Positions 15,146 to 24,100 of a DNA stretch of 27,737 nt are shown here, in pieces. The notes under the pieces were generated by a model that was not told where the DNA came from, did no database searches, and worked only from the letters and a program-made list of their open reading frames with translations. This DNA comes from UBA8296 sp031581145 (GTDB lineage Bacteria; Bacteroidota; Rhodothermia; Balneolales; Balneolaceae). Position 1 is the first letter of the stretch; the number at the start of each line of letters is the position of its first letter. The stretch covers positions 1-27,737 of the forward strand of contig JAVLBP010000017.1 in the NCBI GenBank assembly GCA_031581145.1, written 5' to 3'. A program made the position numbers and the translations under genes.

Positions 15146-15176
15146 AAAAGCGCTTACAGAGTCATGGAGCGCTTTT
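15146..15176 (-). terminator. Rho-independent terminator after the FadL-like gene
   Basis: A perfect 9-base stem AAAAGCGCT/AGCGCTTTT (15146-15154 with 15168-15176) has a 13-base loop and starts about 45 bases beyond the FadL-like stop codon. The A/T ends of the stem make it potentially bidirectional, but the genes on both sides are on the minus strand. Confidence 0.75.
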
Positions 15177-15220
15177 AGATTAGGTCACATATCACCTTAA
15201 TATTGACCCGCAACATCTGC

Positions 15221-16765
15221 TTAAAACCGTGCCTTGATCCCTACTTGTAGGTCAAGGGTTAGCACGTCAAGATCGGTGGTTGCGACTGCGGGCTGAAAAA
15301 AACCATCTTCATAACTGTAAACTGTGCTTGTTTCATTAAACGAAGAGAGCCGTGAGTTTATAAACACGCTCAAATTGCGATTTACGGGCACATCACCACC
15401 AAAGCCAAAGGCTAGACGTTCTTGGCTCAATTCCTTGAACCGAGGTGCTTGATAGAGTGCGGACCCAAACACCGTCACACCCACGGGTGCTGTATATGTA
15501 AGACCGGCTCTGAGGTCTAGTACGTCATCATACACCGACTCGATGTACTCATTATCAATACGCTCATCAAGAAAGGTTTCTAGACCACTATAATTAATTT
15601 CGGTATTGGATAATGGCGTGTAGTCTGCGCCAAATGCAAACTCTACTCCTTGAGCCGTCCCAATGCTTAGGCCAGCAGACAGCGTAGAGGGTTGCTTGAT
15701 CTTGTATTCAAAATCACCGCTTAATGAACTCTGAAAAAACTCTGCATTATCCATGGTGGTTCGGATGACAGAATCGTAACGCTCTGTCACGTTAAGTGTG
15801 CTTGGAAGTTTGTATGAAGCGCCAATACGCAACATCTCTCCCACTTGATAAATGATGCCCAATCGTGCTGACAGACCCGAGTATTCACTTTGAAACTCGT
15901 CATCAAGGAGCATGTTATCTACATCCGTCTCCCCCTCTCCATCATTGTTCGTATCAATGAAATCACCATTATAGACGTTGTTTAGGTCGAGCTCCAAAAA
16001 GGTTCTTTTATAGGTCTTTTCGCCATTGGTGACGCCAATCGAGGCTCCAACAAATAGATTTCGCTGGAATTCTGTGGCTATAAAGGCGTTCCATTCTCCT
16101 GCGATTCCTTCTTGGAGTATTTCTGCCTCTTGTTGAATTCCAGGGTATTGTTCTGGCGTAAAGCCCACACGAAAAATTGATTCAAGGTAAGTCTGTTCGA
16201 CGTCCCCATAATCAATAGCATACGTTTCAAAAGCGATCCCTTCATAGGTACTTCCAGGGATTTTGAATTGATCGGTGATGGTATGGTCTTGATTGAACCC
16301 CACAACCGAGTAGGCGCGATTGAAGGAAGCCGTTTGCACATAAGAACCGCCAAAGTTGAGCACTCCTGCACGTGTGGGCAGCGCTACGACGAAACCCAAG
16401 CTAGATAATGACCCTTTGAGTTGATTATCAGTCTGGGTGCCTCCAAGATAGCGAGCTTCTTCGTTAGTGTTGGTTGCTGCCAGCGAGAGGTCAAAAAATC
16501 CCTGGCGAAAAAGTGCTGCAGAGGCAGGATTATCAAGAATGGAGCCAAAATCATACGCTGTGGCTGTTCCAGGTAGGGTAAGTCCTGGTCTCGTTGCGCC
16601 AGAGGCTGACGTCGTGAATTCAACAGCTTGTTGAGAATATAAGACGGGATTGGTACTCACCTGATCCGTACTTACCTGAGCAAGCACTGGTGACGTAAAC
16701 ACAGTGGGCGCCTGGCTTGCTACACCCAAAAGTAGCAAAGCGAAGACTCTACGTAGCGATTTCAT
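15221..16765 (-). CDS. FadL/TodX-like outer-membrane transport protein
   Basis: The 514-residue protein begins with a signal peptide (MKSLRRVFALLLLGVASQAPTVF...VLAQ). It continues with alternating amphipathic strands such as GVLNFGGSYVQTASFNRAY and VEFAFGADYTPLSNTEINYSG, and ends in LQVGIKARF, an outer-membrane barrel C-terminus with terminal Phe. Near the N-terminus, FGSILDNPASAALFRQGFFDLSLA resembles the conserved NPA motif of the OmpP1/FadL/TodX family, which forms 14-stranded barrels that pass hydrophobic molecules sideways into the membrane. A Ca2+-loop-like acidic insert (DTNNDGEGETDVDN) lies near the middle. It starts two bases after the stop of the low-complexity lipoprotein, whose end supplies a strong GGGGGAGG ribosome-binding sequence. 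The substrate is unknown; fatty acids or aromatic compounds are the family precedents. Confidence 0.82.
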   Translation of the reverse strand: MKSLRRVFALLLLGVASQAPTVFTSPVLAQVSTDQVSTNPVLYSQQAVEFTTSASGATRPGLTLPGTATAYDFGSILDNPASAALFRQGFFDLSLAATNTNEEARYLGGTQTDNQLKGSLSSLGFVVALPTRAGVLNFGGSYVQTASFNRAYSVVGFNQDHTITDQFKIPGSTYEGIAFETYAIDYGDVEQTYLESIFRVGFTPEQYPGIQQEAEILQEGIAGEWNAFIATEFQRNLFVGASIGVTNGEKTYKRTFLELDLNNVYNGDFIDTNNDGEGETDVDNMLLDDEFQSEYSGLSARLGIIYQVGEMLRIGASYKLPSTLNVTERYDSVIRTTMDNAEFFQSSLSGDFEYKIKQPSTLSAGLSIGTAQGVEFAFGADYTPLSNTEINYSGLETFLDERIDNEYIESVYDDVLDLRAGLTYTAPVGVTVFGSALYQAPRFKELSQERLAFGFGGDVPVNRNLSVFINSRLSSFNETSTVYSYEDGFFQPAVATTDLDVLTLDLQVGIKARF

Positions 16766-16767
16766 GG

Positions 16768-18012
16768 TTAGGATCCTCCCCCTCGACTGCGCTTATTCTC
16801 CGATGAACCTCCAGATCTGGAGCCTCCTGATCGTTTTGAGCCACCACTGCTCCCAGAGCTAGAACGACCTGTAGAGCGTTTTGTCCGAACTGTTGGGGTA
16901 GACTTCCCGGAGTCCCCTCCCCTCTTGACTCGAGGACTTGAGGATCGGGACGAAGAGCTACTGCCTCTAGATCCACCGGAAGATCGACCCGTAGATACTC
17001 TTGGCCTGTCGCCGTCACGACTACGAGGAGCCACATATCCACGGTCTGTACGAGTTCTGGTGCCTCGACGGACTTGAACATCACCACGGGTGGTTCCGCG
17101 ATAAATTGAGGTCCCAGGTATGACTCTAGACGTCCCCAAACGGCCACGATCTCGGCTCATTTCGACAGCACGGCGGATAGACTCTGACGTGCGACCTTGT
17201 GAGCGAGAGCCAGTCACATTGTTAGCCACCCCACGATTGAGTGAACTCACCCCTTGACGGGCATCATAACGTTGGCTAGCACGGCTACTGGTTAATCCAC
17301 TGGAACGTGGTCCGAAATGTCGGTCCCAATTGCGGTCATGGACGACGGTGCCAATGGGCCCACCATAGACGTTGTATCCATGATAGTACCCACCACCGAA
17401 ACTACTGTAACCAAATCCCCCCCATGCATAGGGAGATCCACCCCATCCGTACCAAGGGTCCCAAACACTACCTACGGGATGGTAGCCCCAACCATACGAT
17501 GGGTGATACAACCATGTGTAGGTATTGTACCATGAACTATAGCTTGAGAATCCAGAGCCAAAGCGGAAGCTGAAGGTTGTACGAGGACGTCGCCAATCAA
17601 AAAATGGATCATAGTATCCACCAAAGCTTCCATCAAAAAAGCCATCTCGGTAGCCTTGGCCATAGGATAGACTCAAGTTGCGTTGAGACCACCAGCGCTC
17701 TGCAGTATAATCCTTAAAGAAATAGCTCTCGGAATCGCTCCAACCGCGATCATACCCATCATCGAATCCTTCACGGTATTCACCATTGCCAGTTTGACCG
17801 CCATCTTGAGTTCCATACGGGTCGCGGTACCCATCATCGCCATACCCTTTGTCGCCATACCCACGATCTTGCCCACCTCCGTAGTAATCTCCCTCAGGTT
17901 GAGTGCGATCGGTGTAATTGGGGCGCTCCACAAATTGGACCTGAGTGTAGCATCCGGTCAAAAAGAATAACCCCGCAATGGGTATCCAAAGTCTGAAGGA
18001 ATGTGGTTTCAT
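16768..18012 (-). CDS. Low-complexity Tyr/Gly- then Arg/Ser/Gly-rich lipoprotein
   Basis: The start at 18012 is chosen because GGAGG lies five bases before the ATG and the product opens with a lipoprotein signal (MKPHSFRLWIPIAGLFFLTG followed by C21). An in-frame ATG at 18090 adds 26 residues made only of repeat sequence. The mature protein has two halves. The first (about 40-260) is rich in Tyr, Trp, Phe, Gly and Asp (GYGDKGYGDDGYRDPYG; WDPWYGWGGSPYAWGGFGYS). The second is strongly basic and disordered (RGSSSSSRSSSPRVKRGG; SRSGGSSENKRSRGGGS). I do not recognise a domain. It is anchored by lipid in the inner or outer membrane and could act as a sticky, matrix-binding or self-associating surface layer; that role is inference. 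It is co-directional with, and two bases from, the FadL-like gene. Confidence 0.75.
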   Translation of the reverse strand: MKPHSFRLWIPIAGLFFLTGCYTQVQFVERPNYTDRTQPEGDYYGGGQDRGYGDKGYGDDGYRDPYGTQDGGQTGNGEYREGFDDGYDRGWSDSESYFFKDYTAERWWSQRNLSLSYGQGYRDGFFDGSFGGYYDPFFDWRRPRTTFSFRFGSGFSSYSSWYNTYTWLYHPSYGWGYHPVGSVWDPWYGWGGSPYAWGGFGYSSFGGGYYHGYNVYGGPIGTVVHDRNWDRHFGPRSSGLTSSRASQRYDARQGVSSLNRGVANNVTGSRSQGRTSESIRRAVEMSRDRGRLGTSRVIPGTSIYRGTTRGDVQVRRGTRTRTDRGYVAPRSRDGDRPRVSTGRSSGGSRGSSSSSRSSSPRVKRGGDSGKSTPTVRTKRSTGRSSSGSSGGSKRSGGSRSGGSSENKRSRGGGS

Positions 18013-18033
18013 AACGACCTCCGGTTTACGATT

Positions 18034-18101
18034 GCCCATGTTTGACGATTGCCCATGTTTGACGATTGCCCATGTTTGACGATTGCCCATGTTTGACGAT
18101 T
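18034..18101 (-). repeat. Four perfect 17-base tandem repeats in front of the low-complexity lipoprotein
   Basis: The unit gcccatgtttgacgatt occurs at 18034-18050, 18051-18067, 18068-18084 and 18085-18101 without a mismatch, preceded by a partial copy (gtttacgatt, about 18024-18033). On the minus strand each unit carries ATGGGC. The third copy's frame ends in a TGA that overlaps the lipoprotein ATG, and the first and fourth copies are in frame with the lipoprotein. The remaining gap 18102-18185 shows only a short GTAGA/TCTAC hairpin. Confidence 0.95.
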
Positions 18102-18185
18102 GATAGTGCGGTAGATGAGATGTCTACCTCTCTACTACTAATAACGTAATTTACGCGGAAAATCGTGCGAAAGTTTCAAAGAAAC

Positions 18186-19040
18186 TTATCCCAGATAGGT
18201 GCGTAGGGCCGCACTTCGATTGTGATTGCGCAACTTGCGAAGGGCCTTCTCTTTAATCTGGCGAACACGTTCACGGGTGAGGTCAAAACGCTCGCCAATT
18301 TCCTCGAGTGTGAGAGAGTGTTCACGCCCTATCCCAAAGTAGAGTCGAACCACTTCGGCTTCCCGTTTGGTAAGCTTTGATAAGGCACGCTCAATTTCCA
18401 CTTTAAGGGACTCACCAAGTAGGTCAAAGTCTGGGTCTGGGATCTCTTCATTCTCTAAAACATCCAAAAGGCGATTATCCTCACCTTGAGCAAATGGAGC
18501 ATCGACAGAGAGGTGCCGACCAGAGATTTTGAGCGTATCGGCAACTTCATTCACCGTCATCTCCAGCGATTCGGCAAGCTCAGCGGCACTCGGTACGCGC
18601 TCATACTCCTGTTCGAGTTTGGAGAGTTCCTTCCCAATTTTGTTGAGCGCACCCACACGGTTCAATGGCAGACGCACAATCCGACTTTGCTCAGCGAGTG
18701 CCTGAAGAATGGATTGACGAATCCACCATACCGCATACGAAATGAATTTAAAGCCGCGCGTTTCATCAAAACGCTTGGCGGCTTTGATCAATCCGAGGTT
18801 TCCTTCATTAATTAAATCACCCAATGAGAGTCCTTGGTTTTGGTACTGTTTGGCAACAGACACCACAAAACGGAGGTTGGCTTTGGTGAGATCCTCCAGA
18901 GCGCGCTGAGAACCTGCCTGAATCTCCTTCGCGAGGCGAACCTCGTCATCAGGGGTTATAAGTTTCTCTTTTCCAATCTCCTGGAGATAGCGATCCAAGG
19001 ATTCCGATTCACGGGTAGAAATACCAGAACTTTTAGCCAC
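18186..19040 (-). CDS. rpoD: Primary sigma factor of RNA polymerase (RpoD/SigA type)
   Basis: This 284-residue sigma-70 protein directs promoter recognition by RNA polymerase. Region 1.2 is LDRYLQEIGKEKLITPDDEV. Regions 2.1-2.4 contain NLRFVVSVAKQYQNQG, INEGNLGLIKAAKRFD, GFKFISYAVWWIRQSIL and AEQSRIVRLPLN. Region 3 follows, and region 4 ends with EEIGERFDLTRERVRQIKEKALRKLR, the -35-binding helix-turn-helix. The absence of region 1.1 and the short length fit primary sigma factors of Bacteroidota. Translation starts at GTG 19040 (MAKSSGIS), with AAGG about seven bases before; no better start exists before region 1.2. The leader carries a 13-residue ORF with a strong Shine-Dalgarno. The TAA stop lies inside a small GTTTC/GAAAC hairpin. 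Confidence 0.95.
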   Translation of the reverse strand: MAKSSGISTRESESLDRYLQEIGKEKLITPDDEVRLAKEIQAGSQRALEDLTKANLRFVVSVAKQYQNQGLSLGDLINEGNLGLIKAAKRFDETRGFKFISYAVWWIRQSILQALAEQSRIVRLPLNRVGALNKIGKELSKLEQEYERVPSAAELAESLEMTVNEVADTLKISGRHLSVDAPFAQGEDNRLLDVLENEEIPDPDFDLLGESLKVEIERALSKLTKREAEVVRLYFGIGREHSLTLEEIGERFDLTRERVRQIKEKALRKLRNHNRSAALRTYLG

Positions 19041-19053
19041 GTAACCTTAGGGT

Positions 19054-19095
19054 TTACAGTGTTTTAGGTCGATCAAAAACGGGTGCAGAATGCAT
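19054..19095 (-). other. Thirteen-residue upstream ORF in the sigma factor leader
   Basis: On the minus strand AAGGAG (19109-19104) lies eight bases before an ATG at 19095 that reads MHSAPVFDRPKTL and stops at TAA (19056-19054), 13 bases before the GTG start of the sigma factor. The Shine-Dalgarno is better than that of most genes here. The reading frame is seen directly; translation is inferred. Confidence 0.4.
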
Positions 19096-19144
19096 GCCCC
19101 ATTCTCCTTATTCAAACCGATAAAGATAGAGAATCATTTCACAA

Positions 19145-21013
19145 TCATGAAATCTCTTTCGCGAGCGATTCTGCTTGCTCGATGAGGCGTTCAAACACCG
19201 TTATGCCCGTATTCCAGAACTTTGGGTCACGAATATCGAGGCCAAATTCGGCAATCAACTCATGCGGCCACCGTGAGCCCCCAGAGGCAAGGACACTCAT
19301 GTAGGTTTCAGCAAAGGCCTCCTTATCACTGGCTTGCTTGTACTGTTCACTCAACGCAAGAACAAGAAGTTCGCCAAACGCATAGGCATACACATAACCA
19401 GGAGTATGCAGAAAATGGGGAATGTAGCACCACCACAGGCCATATTCCTCGGTCATCGTTACCGCGTCGCCGTATAATGCGCGCTGCGTTTGCATCCAAT
19501 GCTCAGAAAACTGCTCCGTGGTAAGCTCCCCTTGAGTGCGTCTGTGGGTGTGAATGCGGTCCTCAAAACGGTTCATCGAAATCTGACGATACACCGTGGC
19601 GATGGTGTCGTCCAACTTACTTAACACAAGAGCAAGTTGTTCTTTGGGGTCATCCAGAGCCGCAATCATGCGTTCAAACACAAGCATCTCTCCAAATACG
19701 GACGCGGTTTCTGCGGTGGTCAGCGGCGTGCCCGATTGCAATTCACCTTGTTGTCGACTCAAATATTGATGCACACCATGACCCAGTTCATGCGCTAGGG
19801 TCTGCACATCACGGAGCTGTCCGTTGTAGTTCATTAAGATGTAAGGGTGTGTGTCGGTGCTTACACTTGCAGAATAGGCTCCTCCCCTCTTGCCAGGTTT
19901 AACGGCGGCGTCTATCCAGTTGTGATCAAAAAACTTCTGGGTAATGGTTCCCATCTCCGGATGGAAATCTTGATAGGCATCCAAGACCATTTGTTGTGCT
20001 TGAGACCACTGAATGGTTGTTTCGGTTTGCATAAGCGGGGCGTACCGATCATAATCGTACATCGGGTCCATCCCGAGGAGTTTGGATTTCAGCTTGTAGA
20101 CACGTTGCGGAAGGTGATAAGAACCGGTCACCGAATCTATGAGCGCTTGCACCGTTTCGTGATCCGTTTCATTGCTCAGGTGACGCGTCGTATCCCACCG
20201 ATCATATCCTCGGAGTTTATCAGAGGTCATTTTGTCGGCTAGAATCGTATTAAACACATACGTCAGAGTGCGCTTATGCTCCTGAAAACCCTTGGTCAGC
20301 GATGCATGCGCTTCCTTGCGGGTATCCCGATTGGGATCATGAAGCTTGGAGAGTACTTGTTGCTCAGGAAGCTTCTCCCCTCTCCACTCAAAGCGAGCCG
20401 CACCAATCGTCTCATCAAAGTACCGAACCCATGCAGATCGACCTGTAATACGCTTTGCGCTCAGCACCTGCTCTGCTTGTTCGCTGAGTGTGTGATCTTT
20501 GAACCTACGTGAGAGAACAAGGTAATGACGACGATGGGCCAAAATAGGGTCATCAATCAAGGATTGAGCTTGATTGTCGTCCACGGCGAGCCACTCTACG
20601 TCGATAAAGACCAAATGTTGGCTAATCTCAGACCCTAGCTCGCTCATTTCTTGGACCAACTTGCCAAGGGATGCATCCTCCGTATTGGTTGACCAGATTA
20701 GATGGGCATAGGAACCGAGTCGATGAGCGGTTTGTAAAAGTGCTTCGTATCGATCTAGTAGCCCAAGCATTGCATCCGCGTCCAAGCTTGCGATGTTCCC
20801 GCGGTAATGCGTTGCAATAGCCTGTGCTTCTTCTAGTAGTGAGGCTTTGTCAGCCTCTAGTTTTGGATCGGTCGGGCTTGCATAAAGATCAGACAGGTCC
20901 CAGTGTACCGATTCCGCTCCGTGAGCCTCTGTCACATGGGGCTGAGCGGACGCGCCCGTTTGATGTACAGCATAACGTAAAAGGTGTGGTGAGGACTCGT
21001 GAAGTAGATGCAT
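19145..21013 (-). CDS. pepF: M3-family oligoendopeptidase F
   Basis: The 622-residue cytoplasmic zinc metallopeptidase is predicted to cut oligopeptides of roughly 7-17 residues. The active-site helix LAHELGHGVHQYLS (HExxH as HELGH, about 406-410) and the downstream glutamate in TAETASVFGEMLVFE give the M3 zinc site. The N-terminal helical domain (VHWDLSDLYASPTDPKLEADKA; LLQTAHRLGSYAHLIWSTNT) and the C-terminal YAYAFGELLVLALSEQY are PepF-like. No signal peptide is present. The first 30 residues before VHWDLSDLY are unlike the family and the start could lie inside. It is divergent from the 2-oxoglutarate decarboxylase gene and upstream of the sigma factor. Its stop sits within an ATTTCA/TGAAAT hairpin that may give partial termination. 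Confidence 0.93.
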   Translation of the reverse strand: MHLLHESSPHLLRYAVHQTGASAQPHVTEAHGAESVHWDLSDLYASPTDPKLEADKASLLEEAQAIATHYRGNIASLDADAMLGLLDRYEALLQTAHRLGSYAHLIWSTNTEDASLGKLVQEMSELGSEISQHLVFIDVEWLAVDDNQAQSLIDDPILAHRRHYLVLSRRFKDHTLSEQAEQVLSAKRITGRSAWVRYFDETIGAARFEWRGEKLPEQQVLSKLHDPNRDTRKEAHASLTKGFQEHKRTLTYVFNTILADKMTSDKLRGYDRWDTTRHLSNETDHETVQALIDSVTGSYHLPQRVYKLKSKLLGMDPMYDYDRYAPLMQTETTIQWSQAQQMVLDAYQDFHPEMGTITQKFFDHNWIDAAVKPGKRGGAYSASVSTDTHPYILMNYNGQLRDVQTLAHELGHGVHQYLSRQQGELQSGTPLTTAETASVFGEMLVFERMIAALDDPKEQLALVLSKLDDTIATVYRQISMNRFEDRIHTHRRTQGELTTEQFSEHWMQTQRALYGDAVTMTEEYGLWWCYIPHFLHTPGYVYAYAFGELLVLALSEQYKQASDKEAFAETYMSVLASGGSRWPHELIAEFGLDIRDPKFWNTGITVFERLIEQAESLAKEIS

Positions 21014-21039
21014 GCTTGGCGCTGTTTGGATGTTTCTAT

Positions 21040-21077
21040 TTAAATGCTCCTATGTAAATTAAATGCTCCTATGTAAA
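21040..21077 (+). repeat. Two perfect 19-base tandem repeats at the 5' end of the oxoglutarate decarboxylase gene
   Basis: The unit ttaaatgctcctatgtaaa occurs at 21040-21058 and 21059-21077. Each copy has an ATG at its fifth base. From the first (21044) the frame reads MLLCKLNAPM-stop. From the second (21063) it stays open into the large gene. The repeat lies in the divergent promoter region shared with pepF. Confidence 0.9.
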
Positions 21078-21149
21078 TGCTTTTATATGGATGATCTTGT
21101 ATGGTTGTTTGACCATGAAGCATATGGAGTAAATCGTGTTAAACATATC

Positions 21150-24100
21150 ATGATTGGTGAAAAGTTTCGTAATTTTGTTAGCCAATCCTCAACATCTGAA
21201 ACCTTTCCTGTGGAGCCATTAGAGTCCGTATTCGGTCCAAATTCCGCGCTCGTCGAAGAGCTTTTTAAACAGTTCCAACAAAATCCAGAGTCCGTCCCAG
21301 CTTATTGGAGAAATTATTTTGAGGAATTAGAAGGGGGTGAGGCCAATGGGCAGCATTCTAATAACGGATCAGCTCAGGGCACCCATTCGCCGGCCACTAT
21401 CTCCACCGCATCCTCGGCAAAAAATGGGTCTGCAACTTCTACAAAAGAAGCCCCTGGGACATCAAGCGCGGAAAAACCCGCACCTAAGCAACAGCCCAAG
21501 ACCGAAAACAATACCGAGAGCAAAACTGAAAGCAAAGCCAAAAAAGGCGCATCAGCTTCATCACCCAAGACGTCTGGGCAATCAGCGTCCGCATTAAACA
21601 CAACACCTATCAAAGGGGTTGCCGCCAAGATTGCCGAAAATATGGACGTGAGTCTCACAGTCCCTACAGCCACATCTTTGCGTGTGATTCCCGTAAAAAT
21701 GCTGGCAGAGGATAGGGATATCATCAACCGTCAGTTGGTACGACGGATGGAGCCCAAAGCGTCGTTTACCCATTTTATTGCGTGGGCTGCCATTCAAGCG
21801 CTTCAAAGCTTTCCCTCTTTGAACCATGGGTATGAGAAGCGAGACGGCAAACCTTTTCGCGTCGATCCTGGACAGGTGAATCTAGGCATCGCCATCGACC
21901 TACCCGGCAAAGATGGATCGCGTAATCTCGTCGTTCCGAATATTAAAGGGGTTGATCAAATGAACTTTAAGGAGTTCTTGTATGCCTACGCTGAGTTGAT
22001 TGCCAAAGCCCGTGCCGGCAAGCTTGAGGTGAGTGATTATCAAGGCACAACCCTCAGTATTACCAATCCTGGGACTCTGGGTACCGTATCGTCCATCCCA
22101 CGACTTATGCAAGGTCAAGGAGCTATACTTGCCACGGGTGCCATTAATTATCCTGCGGAGTTTCAGTCGATGAGTCCAGAGCAGTTGCATCAACTCGGTG
22201 TGTCCAAAGTGATGACGATGACCTGTACGTATGATCATCGCATTATCCAGGGGGCAGAGTCAGGGCTATTTTTGCAGAAAATCAATTCACTGCTGAATGG
22301 GTACGAGGATTTTTATGATTCTATTTTTGCCGATCTAGAAATCCCCTACGAACCTATGCCACCGAGTGCAGATACCTTTTCGGCCTTGGGTCAAGGGTCT
22401 GCGGATGAATTTGAGAATGACAGACGAGCGATTGCCGTGTGGAGGCTCATCTATATGTACCGCATGAGGGGCCATGGTCATGCAGAAATTGATCCTCTTC
22501 GCCAGCGTAAAGATCGTTCGCCTGAACTCGATCTTGAGTACTACGGCTTGACTATCTGGGATTTGGATCGTGAGTTTTATTGCGAAGGGCTTGCCAAGAA
22601 GGAAAAAATGGCGCTTCGTGATATTATCCGTCTCCTTCGAGATACCTATTGTGGCTACATCGGCGCGGAGTATATGCATATCTTGGATCTGCAGGAGCGT
22701 CGCTGGTTGCGCGAGCAAATGGAGTCGAGTGGCAATAAAGCCGAGCTATCAAAGGATGAGAAGCGAGACATTCTACATAAGCTCAATCAAGCCATGGCGT
22801 TTGAGCAATTTTTGCATAAAAAATATATCGGGCATAAGCGCTTCTCGATTGAGGGTGCAGAAACGCTTATCCCGATGATGCACTTCCTTGTGGAGCAGGC
22901 AGCAGGCGAAGATGTGGAGAAGGCCTACATCGGCATGGCGCACCGTGGACGCCTTAATTTGCTCGTGAATGTGATTCACAAGCCGTATGACCAGATTTTT
23001 TCTCAGTTTGAGGGTAATATTGACCCGGGGACGATCCAGGGATCTGGCGATGTGAAATACCATATTGGGATGAAGGGTTCTCATAAAACAGCGGAAGGTC
23101 ATGAGATTGAGCTTGAACTACTCCCGAACCCTTCTCATTTGGAAGCGGTGAATCCGGTGGTTGCTGGAGCCGTGCGTGCGCACCAAGACACCATGGACAC
23201 TGTAGACGCCAAGCGTAAGGCATTACCTATTCTATTACACGGAGATGCTGCCTTTGCTGGGCAGGGTGTTGTGGCTGAAACCCTCAATATGTCCTTGTTA
23301 AAAGGGTATGAAGTGGGTGGCACGATTCATGTCATTATCAATAATCAAATTGGGTTTACGACATTACCGGTCGATGGTCGTTCTACGCAATACGCTTCAG
23401 ATCTGTCCAAAATGATCTTGGCCCCAATCTTTCATGTGAATGCGGATCAACCTGAAGATGCCATTCATGTGATGAAGATGGCCTTTGATTACCGTCAAAA
23501 ATTTGGCAAAGATGTCATTATCGACCTTGTAGGGTACCGCAAACATGGTCACAATGAGGGCGACGAGCCTGCATTCACGCAACCAGGGATGTATAATGAG
23601 ATTGACACCCATCCACCTGTTCGTGACTTGTATATGAGAAAGCTCCTGGCCTCGGGCGAGTTTGAGAAAGAGGAGTTGGATGCACTGATTGAGGAGTTTG
23701 ATGAGTTGCTACAATCTGCATTTGAAGAAGCCAAGAAAGCTCAAAATGTTGAGGTCACCCAAGACCACTTTGATCGGACGGAGTCAGCCCAGGCAGAACG
23801 TGATGCGGTTCCAGACACACGCGTAGAGAAAGATCGTTTGCTCCATATTGCACTCAAAATGAATACGGTGCCCAATGATTTTGATGCGAATCCAAAATTG
23901 TTGCGCCAGTTGGCAAAACGGTATGAGTTAGCGCAATCGGGTGAGCGTAAACTCGATTGGGGGTTTGCAGAGGCGTTGGCATTTGGTTCATTGTTGATGA
24001 ATGGCACGCCTGTGCGGCTTGCTGGCCAGGATGCAGAACGTGGGACATTTGCCCACCGTCACGCTATTTTGCATGGGACCGATACCGATCAGCAATTTAT

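Noticed and set aside
18010..18090. Lipoprotein start at 18090 instead of 18012
   Set aside because: The added 26 residues are encoded by the tandem repeat and would bury the lipoprotein signal peptide; a GGAGG lies just before the 18012 ATG.
18034..18101. Possible CRISPR array
   Set aside because: The 17-base units are directly adjacent with no unique spacers and no cas genes are present.
21063..21149. Oxoglutarate decarboxylase start at 21063
   Set aside because: The extra 29 residues (MLLCKCFYMDD...) come partly from the 19-base repeat and do not resemble the N-terminus of the family; retained only as an alternative.
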